From: Cristatella mucedo
Lineage: Eukaryota > Bryozoa > Phylactolaemata > Cristatellidae
Reading direction: 5' to 3'
Length of the DNA stretch: 64,000 nucleotides
Assembly: GCA_009760855.2 (NCBI GenBank)
Contig: WPIO01000001.1
Span: forward strand, 2,934,001 to 2,998,000
Shown: one piece after another, positions 34,515-44,376 of the stretch
Numbering within the stretch: position 1 is the stretch's first letter
How the letters are laid out: each line of letters begins with the position of its first letter
The notes under the pieces: generated by a model
Database searches by the model: none
Told to the model about the DNA's origin: nothing
The model's input: the letters and a program-made list of their open reading frames with translations, nothing else
Translations under genes and position numbers: made by a program

Positions 34515-35020
34515 GCATTACTTGATTCTTTGGCTCTAGCCTATCTCTCAGATCTATGCCCCCACCAAGCCAAGCATCGTACCACCCGCTATTCAGAATT
34601 CAACAGTCTACCAATACCTCGTACAAACCTCAAATCCTTAGGAGACCGTGCATACAGTTCGCATGCTCCCAAAGCCTAGAACTCACTCCCGACTTGCGTC
34701 AGAACATCGCCTGACTTGACCACATTTAAAAAGAACTTAAAAACACACCTATTTAGGATAGCATTTAGTGGGTCCCAGTGATTCGTCCTTGATGTGTTTA
34801 TGCGTGCTGACACTGAGCATGATGCCACTTACTACACTTGCATGCTGACCCTGTGCATGCCATCCTTAACAATGTTATTCATGCTGTTCATCAAGCATGA
34901 TATTACTCACTATTCAACCGCATTTCCCTTTGCAGCAAATGTAAAGCGCCTAGAAAGAGAGTGAGTTCTCTGAGGGCGCTTTATCAAGTGCATTTTTATT
35001 ATTATTACCATTATTACCAA
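34515..35020 (+). mobile_element. L2-like LINE 3' end, plus strand
   Basis: TTGGCTCTAGCCTATCTCTC through the terminal coding region to AAGCGCCTAGAAAGAG and an ATTATT tail. Confidence 0.8.
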
Positions 35021-35074
35021 AATGATTGACAATAGCATCCGCAAGCAGCTGCCATAGTGTAAGTAGATACCCTA

Positions 35075-36570
35075 AGGACGAATCACAAATGCCCGCTAAA
35101 TGCTGTAACAAACAGGTACATTTTAAGCTTATACAAATTTCGTCATATCAGAGGACGTTTCGTCGTGCGTCGGTAGTAAATTTCAGGTTTTGGGAGCATA
35201 GGAACTAGAGGCAAGATCTCCAGTGGTGTTCAGGTTCATACAATGGCTAAACGATTTGAGTCAAAACAGCGGGCTGTTCGATTATTCGCCTGGGGGAACT
35301 GATTTGCAGGCTTGAGCCAGAGAATTAGATGACCTAACAGCAAGTGACAGAAGTTTGAAGTCAATGCGTCGATTGGCTGCCAGCCAGTGCAGGTCGGCGA
35401 CAAGTAGTCTGGTGTGGCAACTGCGACGCTCACGACAGGCAAGCCTAGCTGCAGAGCTTTGAACTCACTGAAGCGCCTGATTACAGACACAGGGAGACCA
35501 GCAAGCATTGAGTGGCAGAAGTCGAGATAGAATGTCACAAATGCATGGACTAGTATGGTTCGTAGTCTCTGTCTAAGCAAGCCTAAATTTTGGCAATGTT
35601 ATGTAGCTGAAAAAAGCCAGGCTTGACTGTGGAGCTGATGTGGTCGTCTAATGAAAGGTCACTTTGGAACATGACATGTAGATTTCATGTTGATTTAACA
35701 GGAGATATTCTGGAAGAGCAGATTTTGTGCGTTAGATTTTCCAATTTCTAAATCATGCTTGGTTTGCCTATAACTAGTAAGTTTGCTTTTTCGTCATTCA
35801 ATTAAAGTAGTTTGCTGCCGTGGTGGCACACTAGGTAAGGCGGTTGCTTTCACGACCTCGGGACCGAGGTCGTGGGTTCGATTCCTGTGATTCCTGCGTT
35901 GGGCGATCCTTTATCGCCACTACAAGCGGTGGTGATAGCTGTAAAGGCTTTTCTGTCGCTATACAAAAAGAGGCTGCTTAGTCAGCTAGGATTTATTTAC
36001 TATTTAACAGATGTTGTCAATAAATGCAGCAAGGGTATGTAGAGAATTCGACGTACTCTAGGGCTGGGAGTGGTCAAAGCAAATGTACAGCTGTGTATCA
36101 TATGCATAGCACTGAAAGCCTAGATTGTGCTTGGCGATTACGTCAGCAACAGAGAGAGAGAGAGAATAAGCTGTGAAAAGAAGCAGACCAAGCACAGACC
36201 TCTGAGGTCTCTCGTACTTAATTGGTCCTTCGGATGATCTTTGTCCGTTCACATCAATACTCTTGAGTCTCCCACTGAGAGAGGACCTGAACCGTTGCAG
36301 CTCAGTGCCAGTGATGCCCGTGCGAGATGGGAGACGCTCAAAAAGAACTGCGATCAATAGAATATTATCGAATGCTGTAGAAAGATCAAGCAGAACAAGC
36401 AGAGTGACTTTGCCTAAGTCTGCATTTCTGAGAAGGTCGTTATACACTCGAAGCAATGCTGACTCTGTATAGCGATTAGCTCTGAGCCCGGACTGGAACT
36501 TGCTAGGTTTGAGGTCTCAAAATAATAGCTCAGTTGGTCTGCCACAACTTGTGCCCGTCTCTTTGATGGG
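35075..36570 (-). mobile_element. L2-like LINE, RT to 3' end, minus strand, split by a SINE
   Basis: The minus strand reads from the SGF/RANR region (36.5 kb) through LLVLLDLSTAFD and an aberrant catalytic box (CYAYDTQLY where active copies have YADDTQLY) to the 3' end near 35075. The catalytic Asp change and frameshifts show it is dead. A tRNA-type SINE interrupts it at 35817-35982. Confidence 0.75.
35817..35982 (+). mobile_element. tRNA-derived SINE, family 1, nested in LINE
   Basis: A-box-like GTGGCACACTAGGTAAGG and B-box GTGGGTTCGATTCCT are about 45 bases apart, then a conserved body (GGGCGATCCTTTATCGCCAC, GGTGATAGCTGTAAAGGC). Two minus-strand copies lie at 39.6-40.0 kb. LINE sequence resumes at about 36003. 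Confidence 0.75.
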
Positions 36571-36734
36571 AACGGGAGAATGGCCACGAACGGAAGCTGC
36601 TCAAGTCCTCTTGGTGTATCGCTACTTTCTTAATTATTAGCTTACACAGCAGCCTTTTTTAAAGGTGCAGGGACGTGACCAGAGGCTAAGAACGTATTTA
36701 TTATGTTATTTATACATGGCAGAGGCAGATCAAA

Positions 36735-36865
36735 GCATCTTAGAAGTAGGACAGTGGGAATAGGGCCTAGAGGACTAGTAGTCTTCTTTGATGGCCGAGT
36801 TCTTGGGTAAATGTTAAGCGCCTGAATGGAGATTAAGTGCTGCTAGGGTACTATTAATTTTAGCT
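36735..36865 (+). mobile_element. SINE/LINE tail fragment
   Basis: GGCCGAGTTCTTGGGTAAAT and AAGCGCCTGAATGGAGATTA resemble the tail of the L2-tailed SINE family. Weak. Confidence 0.3.
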
Positions 36866-37216
36866 GTTATATCTACCCACTCCTGCGGCAGGCTCCTTCG
36901 CCCTGCTCGCCGCCGCCGCCGACTGATGAGCGGCCATGCGCTCGAATGTGGCGTTCGTCCGTTTCCAGCGATAAAATCCAACAGGAAACGAGTGAGTCCT
37001 TGCGCGTGCGTCTTCAAGCGCCTACGAAACTGCGCTTTGCGGGTTCTACTGCACAGTGGTAACGTTCGCACGTCGAGCTATCCTGCTACTGCGGCAGACG
37101 GTCCTCTGGGAGCACCGATGAACTGAATGTCGCCCCAGGTCACAGGTCGCCAACAAAGAATGTCGTCCATTCGGTTTGCCCGTTCGAAAATCAGTCGAAC
37201 TTCACTCGTTTGCTAG

Positions 37217-38047
37217 CAGAGCTTCGAGCCAAGGGCGTGCGCAGGTGCTTCCTTCAGCGGCCGCTTTGACGTTTTCGCCGCAGCCGAGCTGGCGGCCGGC
37301 CCGCTGCCGTGGCACGTCGGACTGATCGTCGGGCTCCTGTTTACCGCCGTCGTCGTCGGTTTGGTAGCTCTGCGAAGCTACCAGCGCCGGAAGCCACAGC
37401 TCGGCGGTCCGCCAGCGGTGGTGAGCTTCAACGCCGAGCAGTGGGCCGCCGACGTGGCTAAGCGGAGCCTCTCGCTCAGCAGCCGCCAGGCGGCGGCCAG
37501 CGCAACACCCGCCGCCGCCACACAGCGGGCGCACCGGCCTGGCCGCGTGAGAGCGGCTTCCGGCGGCGGCTCACGAGCCACAAGCTGCAGCCGAAGGACG
37601 GCAGCGACTTCGGCGTCGACCGGCTCGTCATCATCGCGATGGGTCTCCAGACGAGCTTCTGCGGCTTCGGCTGCTGCCAGGTCCTACGCGTCGGCGGCAG
37701 CGAAGCGTCCAGCGTCGGCATCCAGCAGAGGCGCGGCACGCCGAGCTGCGGTAAAGAGTCGAGCGAACAGCCACTCGGCAGCGACTTCGGCAGTGGTGGA
37801 GACGCAGCAGCGCGAGCGGCCACCGCTGCCGCCGTCTCGGAACTCTTCCGGCTCGGCCGAGTCGGTGCTCATGTGCGTCGACGGAGTACCGGCCGAGACG
37901 TTCGCGTCGGCGGCCAGCTCGGGTAGATACCCCGAAGCGCCCTGCTATGTGCACTGGCCTGGCGGCGGCGGCAGCGGGAAGAAGGGCGATCAGCGGGAGA
38001 GCCGCCGCTGCTCGCCCTACTCACTCGAGCTCAAGCACTCCGATTAG
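37217..38047 (+). CDS. GC-rich open frame with possible single transmembrane helix (host exon?)
   Basis: Open for 276 codons from a TAG at 37214-37216 to a TAG at 38045-38047 in a very GC/CpG-rich segment. The N-terminal part has a helix-like hydrophobic segment (HVGLIVGLLFTAVVVGLVAL) followed at once by basic RSYQRRK, the layout of a single-pass membrane protein stop-transfer. It is then Ala/Ser/Arg-rich and of low complexity. The bases just upstream (GCTAGCAG) could be a 3' splice site. Long frames exist in other phases and on the other strand here, as expected in GC-rich DNA, so coding is unproven. No family recognised. Confidence 0.25.
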   Translation, partial: QSFEPRACAGASFSGRFDVFAAAELAAGPLPWHVGLIVGLLFTAVVVGLVALRSYQRRKPQLGGPPAVVSFNAEQWAADVAKRSLSLSSRQAAASATPAAATQRAHRPGRVRAASGGGSRATSCSRRTAATSASTGSSSSRWVSRRASAASAAARSYASAAAKRPASASSRGAARRAAVKSRANSHSAATSAVVETQQRERPPLPPSRNSSGSAESVLMCVDGVPAETFASAASSGRYPEAPCYVHWPGGGGSGKKGDQRESRRCSPYSLELKHSD

Positions 38048-39224
38048 CGAGGCTACTCTCGAGGTCGACGACGTCATCGGGACACGGCCGGATACGTTTC
38101 CAGTCTGTCCAGAGAGGCCGCGTCGCTAGCTGGAAGCCGCCATTTTTAGCCCTGGACGATTGGTATTGCTCCGCTCCGCTCCTGTCCTCTCCGCCAGCTG
38201 CGGCTGCGACATCTCGCGGCGACGACTACGACGCCGAGCTTCCTCCGCCCCTCCCAACTGACTCCCGCTAAAGCGGTGGCGGCGGCTGCGGCAGTGCAAT
38301 GTTTGAGCTCTCTCATCCCGATAGTTAACCGGCGATATAAGGTATTCCCCGTGCGAATATGAATCCGTCGAGACGCTTTCGGATGGCTGAGCTCTTCATT
38401 GTTGACTTGGGTTTGGATTGGCGGTTGCAGAGTAGCGCCGGCGTGCATTTCTGCAGAACTCCGATTGAGAAACCGGAAACGTTGCAGAAGTATTCAGATC
38501 AGCTGAATCCAGCCCCACTTTGTCTGGCAGATGTTCGTGGCGAAAGCAGCGCCACCTACTATTATTCGTGGACACTTTGACCTGCCAACTTCAAGTCCAG
38601 AATTTGCAGGGCACTGGAAAAGAAGCGGTGCTGCTTCACTACCCCTTCTGCCCTTGCGTTAAATCAGAATTAACAGTCCGGCCTTCGGGCTGGGAACCTC
38701 TTGTCTAAGTTTTAGCTTTTCGCATCTGCTCCTGTAGGCGAAGCTAGGATTGAGCCAAGGAAGGTTTGACGAAGCCACTCTGGGGCAGCCGACCATAACT
38801 GGGCGGGGGATGTGCGGTGCCTAGACTGAGCCTTAGGTGCGTACTCCGATTGATTCAAAGATCTAGGTGGCGCCTCAGTCCATTGGTCTTCTCTTATCCT
38901 CTGCCTTCTCCCTCCAGCTACTTCTACTGCTTGGCGTTTGCCACAGGCAGTCTGGAGTTGCAAAGAGCTACGTCATCACATATGTCGCAGGTTTCTCTTT
39001 AGTGAGAGTGTATCAAATCAAAGCAGCCTTCCAGCTACGAGTAGCTGCAGCTTCACCTGGTTTGACTTCCGAGCTAGTGGCAGGTGCAAGCAATATACAG
39101 ATATTTTCAGTAAATTTTGGCTCATTGAATTACTTGCGTGTGCTGGCAGATAGGTTGGATAGATTTGGACTCAATGAATTTTGTTTGTTCTGACGGCCGA
39201 ATAGCTTTTACAAGCAATTCCATG
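38048..39224. other. No gene seen
   Basis: The GC-rich part ends near 38.3 kb. Only short frames follow. Confidence 0.4.
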
Positions 39225-39297
39225 GTGGATATATATATATCCCCTCTTTATATATATATATATCCCTTCTTTATATATATATATATATATATCCCCT

Positions 39298-39330
<33 letters not shown>
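39225..39330. repeat. (TA)n blocks separated by a C/T spacer
   Basis: Four TA runs of growing length separated three times by TCCC(C/T)TCTT. A compound microsatellite. Confidence 0.9.
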
Positions 39331-39333
<3 letters not shown>

Positions 39334-39584
39334 AACAAATTGTGTTCTATTGAGGAGAGTCCCACAACAGATCAATAGCCAGAAGTGGCGAAATATTACA
39401 AATACGCAGCGTAGAGAGATTGATTACTAGACGATTGGCTAGCTTGTACGTATGCAGCAAGCAGCATAGACTTTTAAGCCATGCACTGCACAAATAATGA
39501 CGAACACTGGCAAGAAGATCACACTGGGGAAAAACTAAAGCACTTCCTAAAATCCTTTATACAAATATAAATAATAGCTTATTT

Positions 39585-39732
39585 AACAGCCTCGTTTGCA
39601 TATCGACAGAAGAGCCTTTACGGCAATCACTACCGCTTGCAGCGGCAATAAAGAATGGCCTACCGCAGGATTCGAGCCCACGGCCTCGGAACAGGGGTCA
39701 TGATAAGCAACCGCCTTATCATGCCATAATCT
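39585..39732 (-). mobile_element. tRNA-derived SINE, family 1
   Basis: Minus-strand copy of 35817-35982. B-box complement reads AGGATTCGAGCCC and the body ACGGCAATCACTACCGCTTG is present. Confidence 0.7.
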
Positions 39733-39823
39733 AGAAGCTCAAATTTGTTGATAGCTAAAGCAACCAATAGCAATTCTAGGTCTATCGATGGAAACACTCT
39801 TTTAACTAAAATACTAGCTGATG

Positions 39824-39977
39824 TAACAGCCTCTTTTGTAGAGCGACAGAAGAGCCTTAACGGCTATCACCGCCGCTTGCAGTGGCAATAAAGAATCGCC
39901 CACCGCAGGGTTTGAACCGACGACCTCGGGCCCGAGGTCATGAAAAGCAACCGCCTTACCTAGTGTGCCATAGCGGC
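39824..39977 (-). mobile_element. tRNA-derived SINE, family 1
   Basis: Second minus-strand copy, ~90 bases from the first. The head keeps the same CCTTACCTAGTGTGCC complement of the A-box. Confidence 0.7.
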
Positions 39978-40794
39978 TTTTAGATCCTGATATTAAATTG
40001 CTTTTGTAAAAGTTGATAAATTGATGAGACATTTACCTTTCATTCAATGAGAATTCGAAATGTTTTTGTTGGTTGGGGGGATCGATAACAGGCCACAGTC
40101 AGGATAACATAAAAAAATAAAAGCACGATCACAATTCGGCATCCCCTGCCAGTGCCACAAGACTACATCGAAAGCGATTTTTTTCTCGAGCTTACGTGAA
40201 TCTACTGCACTGGAAATTATGCTTCTACTCCAACCAAATATTTATTTATGATTATTGCATACCTATATAGCCGCGAGCATTTCTATAGGTCCATTTGTAA
40301 CGCCTAAGGCTCGGCGGAGTAAGCTTAACCTGCCGCTTATCTAGCGGCGTAACCTAGCACCTAATGCCGTTCGGTGCGCTTACGCACGATAAGTAGGCAG
40401 CCACGAAACGAGCGTTTCTGGCGCTGACCAACTTATCGTTACTAAAGGGGGTCGTGAGTCCGCGGAGTGAATTAGAAAGAGACAAGCACAGATAGGGGAT
40501 TTTACTGAGCTTTATTCACCAGCACACAATGTCGCTGCATGTCTAGCTCAGTTTTATCTCCACACTCCTCACACACTCTCAACAGCACGCGCACTCTTGA
40601 GGGAATTCGTCCCCGCACTTAAGCTACCTAAGTCTATTGTGGGGAACGAGCCAAAGAAGAAGAGGATCCCGAACCGGAGCTTAGACCCTACCGGAGAACT
40701 AGCGCTCCGCTTCCACCTTACGGCATTAATACCCCACACACTACACCAAGCACTCTTGGCGAGACTGTAGGGGCTTGTGGGCGCGCGATGGCGT
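39978..40794. other. No gene seen; flank of element B
   Basis: Host-like sequence. A minus frame 40907-40569 crosses the element boundary and is not considered a gene. Confidence 0.45.
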
Positions 40795-40912
40795 AGTGAT
40801 GAATATTTTTTCCCCGATACGACCTCAGCTAATTTTTGTCCATGCTCGGTTCCACCTTCGGCTGTCCAAAAATTACCCGACATCGTATCATGAAAAACCC
40901 TCATCACTAAGA
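40795..40912. repeat. Terminal inverted repeat, left end of element B
   Basis: Starts AGTGATGAATATTTTTTCCC. Its reverse complement aligns with 5979-6094 of element A. The inner end reads CTCATCACT, so the unit has short inverted borders of its own. AT-rich viral sequence follows at once. Confidence 0.6.
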
Positions 40913-41085
40913 TAGCGTCATTCGTGTTACTTTGCTTAATTTATATTTAATTTAGAACAACATTGCAAGATCTACGAACAAAATATGCCAACGATAAATG
41001 CAACAGAATTTTAGCAGACAATGAACGAATTAGAGGTTGTTAAACTAAATTAATACGTATTAGGTATTCTTTTCAATTTATAAAT

Positions 41086-41400
41086 ATGTTATTAGCTCTT
41101 GCAATTACTATAACTAGTACATATGTTAAAGACTATTCTGATTAATCTGATATGGTTACTGTTTTCGGTGGAGTTGCAACCATGTTGCTTTCAATAGATT
41201 GTACAATATCACAAATTGATAGAAGAAAAATATCTACACTTCAATCAAATATTAACTTGGTTTCAAAGATTGTTGATGCTTTAGATGATGGCAAAATAAC
41301 TAAGGGAGAATTCAATGAAATAGTTGTTGAGAAATTAGATAGTACAGATGGTTCTAAATCTTACTTACTTGCAACTCTTCACTTACAAAACTTCTCTTGA
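41086..41400 (+). pseudogene. Small membrane protein of element B (one nonsense codon)
   Basis: ATG at 41086 after TATAAAT. In-frame TAA at 41143-41145 (codon 20), otherwise open for 104 residues. Two short hydrophobic segments at the N-terminus (LLALAITITSTYV and VFGGVATMLLSI) are followed by a charged tail with DDGKITKGEFNE, which resembles a single EF-hand-like loop but is too short to call. First gene inside the terminal repeat and convergent with the integrase. Not recognised otherwise. A counterpart in A would lie outside the window. Confidence 0.45.
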
Positions 41401-42238
41401 CATCATTTACTCAAAAACTAACTGGTTGTTCCTGCCATACCATTATTCTAACAATAGTACTTTTAGTCAAACTAAATATTGCATCTGTAGCTCTTCTTCT
41501 TTTTTCCTCTTCTCCTTCACCTGGCTCTAATTAGCATCTAACGGTTGTTCCAAGTTCCAACAACTTTTCTTGTTCTCCTACTTTTCTATTGTATTTTGGT
41601 TTCTTTAGTTTTACTATTTCTTTTTTATTGCTTAAGCAAGCATTTCACCAGTTGCTCATGTAATACAATTTTTGATAATCAATAATCTTTGGTAAATTAT
41701 AAATCCACTCTCTGTTTCTAGTATAATCTCCTTTATTGATATTTTCTTTTTCCTTTTCATATTGCGCAATAAATGCTCTCTCAGCTACTGTTCTATTCAC
41801 TAATTCAACTAATGCAACACTCTTTTTACTAGTACCTTCTATCACACGTGTTTCGTGTTTTTTTATTTCTTTAGCAAACTCTCTTTTAAACTCTGATCCT
41901 GGATCTACTGTTATCTTCTTTGGCAATTTCAAAGGACCTTTACTATAAATATCTATTATTGCTTTTGTTACTTCTTTAGAAGATTTTGTTTTAAGCAGTC
42001 TTGAATCTTTATATTTACTAGCAACATTAATAGCACTCAAAGCATATTTATATCCAGAATAATTAGGCATATACAAAATGTCTGCTTGACGTTTTTCATT
42101 AGGTTCAACAATATGAAAGAAACCTTGTGGAATATACTTAGGTCTTGGTTTGAATACTTGACTTATATCTGAGGTAGGATTTCGCTTACCTTCTTTTTTT
42201 CTTTCATTTAGAGTTAAAAATGACGTACTATAGAGCAC
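41400..42238 (-). pseudogene. Polinton-type retroviral-like integrase, broken
   Basis: A 197-residue frame (42238-41645) holds the rve catalytic core. The first Asp lies in RQADILYMP, the second in VDPGSEFK, and the Glu in ALVELVNRT with 32 residues between the last two, matching a DD35E-like triad. Downstream, in another frame with stops, a C-terminal tail with RRRATDAIFSLTKSTI is recognisable, as found in Polinton integrases. The N-terminal zinc-binding region is missing or not recognisable. A TATAG box precedes an ACG at codon 5 that may be a mutated ATG. The enzyme would join element ends to host DNA. Confidence 0.8.
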
Positions 42239-42260
42239 GGAAATATTTTGTGATATATGT

Positions 42261-42596
42261 TTGAATACATTTATTGAATTAGAATACCTTGAATCTGGTC
42301 ATCCTTATTGTAAACCACCAAAAATAAAGAGACCAAAACAAAAGTATGAAATTCGTTGTGATATCTGTGATCTAGATATGAATGAAACTGAATTTGATTC
42401 TAGTCTTTTACGTAATGATACAAGTATAATTTGTTCATTTTGTAACATAAATTCTAATAGATTTAAAAAAGAGAGGCCTACTAAATTATATTCATTAGTC
42501 AAGAAACACTTAAAAAAGGATGATGCTCTACTTCATGTTTACATCATTGCTTGGATCATGAAGCTATTTGTGCTATTTCAAAACTATTCCCACTAG
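42261..42596 (+). CDS. Zinc-ribbon-like small protein
   Basis: Open for 111 codons, with no ATG at the front (first codon used is TTG, so the start is uncertain). It contains two CxxC pairs 24 residues apart (IRCDICD and IICSFCN) in a Lys-rich context, typical of a zinc ribbon binding nucleic acid. It is divergent from the integrase with 22 bases between. The related zinc-ribbon gene at 52421-52800 suggests a viral family. Specific role unknown. Confidence 0.45.
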   Translation: MNTFIELEYLESGHPYCKPPKIKRPKQKYEIRCDICDLDMNETEFDSSLLRNDTSIICSFCNINSNRFKKERPTKLYSLVKKHLKKDDALLHVYIIAWIMKLFVLFQNYSH

Positions 42597-42661
42597 TTAA
42601 AGGTAAACGTAAAGCAACAAAGCTAAAAGAGTTAATAGTGTTAATAATTCATTTATACATC

Positions 42662-43522
42662 TCAGGAGGATACATAACTAATCAAGAGGTTTACCTTTAA
42701 ATTTCTAAAATTGTCAATGAAGTAATAATCTGTAGGCAATCTAATAAAATAAGCACAATAGTTTAAGTCAACACTTCCACTTGGAGAAGTATTTACAGCT
42801 CTTACATCACCTGAAGCAACAGTTGTATCACTACTAGGTTTGAGGAAAACACAATTAGATGCTCCAACAACCATAACACCTAATAATACTAGTGGTGGAG
42901 ATGTTTTATTTGTCCATGAGTAAGATATTGGTAGATTTATAATTGAATTGAATGCGTTAGGATTCATTGAGATAGTTATTACTTCTGTTATTTTTGCAAC
43001 TGATTTATATACATAATTCCTTGTTGCGACATCATTAGGATTAACAGGATCTGCAACATTTGTTATCGAATTACCACCGATATTATTATTTGTAGTTGAA
43101 GGAAATGCTTTTAGTAATGCATCGCGTTTCATTCCACCATATGTAACACAATAGTCATCATTTAATACAACTGGATTACCCTTACCTGAATTCCAATAAA
43201 TAGATATTATAGCATAGCTATTCATGTTTAAGTCACCTAACATTGTCTCACCTGTTTTTGAACATGGATTTTTTTTATTAACATTAACACCATCACTAGG
43301 ATTAACACCAGGACCGAGATTTTTAATTGTCTTACCAGTAAGATTAAGTGACGCACCTGAATTAACAACAAAATTAGAATCTGCATAAGATTTTGTTACA
43401 GCATCACTATCATTAATTGGATCAGCTAAATTCATTAATATGTTTCCGTTTGCATTGAGGTCTGATAGTATAAAACCATTAATCTTTTATATATAATCAG
43501 TTGAATTAAATTGTGCACTCAT
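42662..43522 (-). pseudogene. Fibre-like repeat protein 4, element B (one nonsense codon)
   Basis: Start at 43522 with an in-frame TAA at codon 12, then 257 open codons. Same architecture as the three tandem fibre genes: N-terminal DLNANGNILMNLADP, LTGKTIKNLGPGVNP, DLNMNSYAI and NSITNVADPVNP repeats with DAV/DVA motifs, then a non-repetitive head of about 110 residues ending in a hydrophobic strand. It lies in the capsid half of the element on the opposite strand, separate from the fibre cluster. No equivalent is visible in the truncated A. Confidence 0.6.
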
Positions 43523-43849
43523 CAAGATAAGAATTTATTAATACTTTACTTCTAGAACTTGCCTTATAAGTGGAACAATTCTTGCAAATCTACCCTAATC
43601 TTCCTCCTCGACGACTTGTATTTCTACTTTTTTTATAGTATTTTATATCAGAATCAAAACTTTTTTTGAAAAGCGACGATAATCAGATATTATATCGAAT
43701 TCGAAGTCAAATTACTTCTCTTTTTTAAGCAAAAACATGAACAAGGGAGTTCTTATTGGCATATCAACAACATAATCTGTCGGTATCCTTACATTACCAG
43801 CTGCTATACAATTTTCAGGTTTTTCATCGCAATTTAACCCTTCAACAAA

Positions 43850-44318
43850 TATTTTAAATTCACATTAAAAGCATCTACTTAGTTTTAAAACATGTAATCC
43901 AAGAATCGCTGTCCTGAGTACTGTTTTGGTATGAATTCCTCAACAATACTCCTTGACCATTAACATTTTATCTCAATGTGTCTTCATCAATAATACAATC
44001 TGGTGAATACCTGTAAACTCCATCCCTAGTAAAGCAATCGTTTGCATTTTCAATCTTTCTATCATGTTTCATTTCTAAAAATTTAGCAACTATAGGTTCA
44101 AAAACATTTCCAAACAACATTTGGGGAAATTTCATTGGTTGGGAATTGGATATATATTGTTTTATTTTTCTATTTGCAATTAGTTCAATATCACAATCTA
44201 TTTGTGCACCAAAAACCATATCATTTCCTACTACAGAATACACCTCTGATCCACGAATATTTAAAGTCGTAGCTTTTTTCCACTCATCAGACCCTTGAAC
44301 AAAATTTGCTTTTTGCAT
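43850..44318 (-). pseudogene. YqaJ/lambda-exonuclease-like nuclease, broken
   Basis: From the Met at 44318 the frame shows QGSDEW, then GNVFEPIVAKFLE and later YRYSPDCIID, corresponding to YqaJ-family signatures: substrate-binding Gln/Trp region, GxxxExxA catalytic Glu motif and xSPDG-like metal-binding Asp (here SPDC). After a frameshift near 43968 the segment EEFIPKQYSGQ resembles the family's later KxP...YxxQ block. Such alkaline exonucleases act in recombination of viral genomes. In the present sequence it is fused in frame to the end of the capsid gene. The limits are approximate and the family assignment is by motif only. Confidence 0.5.
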
Positions 44319-44376
44319 TATATTCTGCTTATAAATGTATTTAAAATTTATTTCCATCATAAAAAACGTTCCTTTA

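Noticed and set aside
6094..40794. The 34.7 kb middle as an insertion within one single viral element
   Set aside because: The two AT-rich blocks contain the same genes twice, so they are two elements, each with its own terminal repeat at the host boundary.
40569..40907. 112-codon minus frame across the left edge of element B
   Set aside because: It spans the host/element junction, and the matching frame at 5991-6242 differs in everything outside the terminal repeat; the shared part is explained by the repeat.
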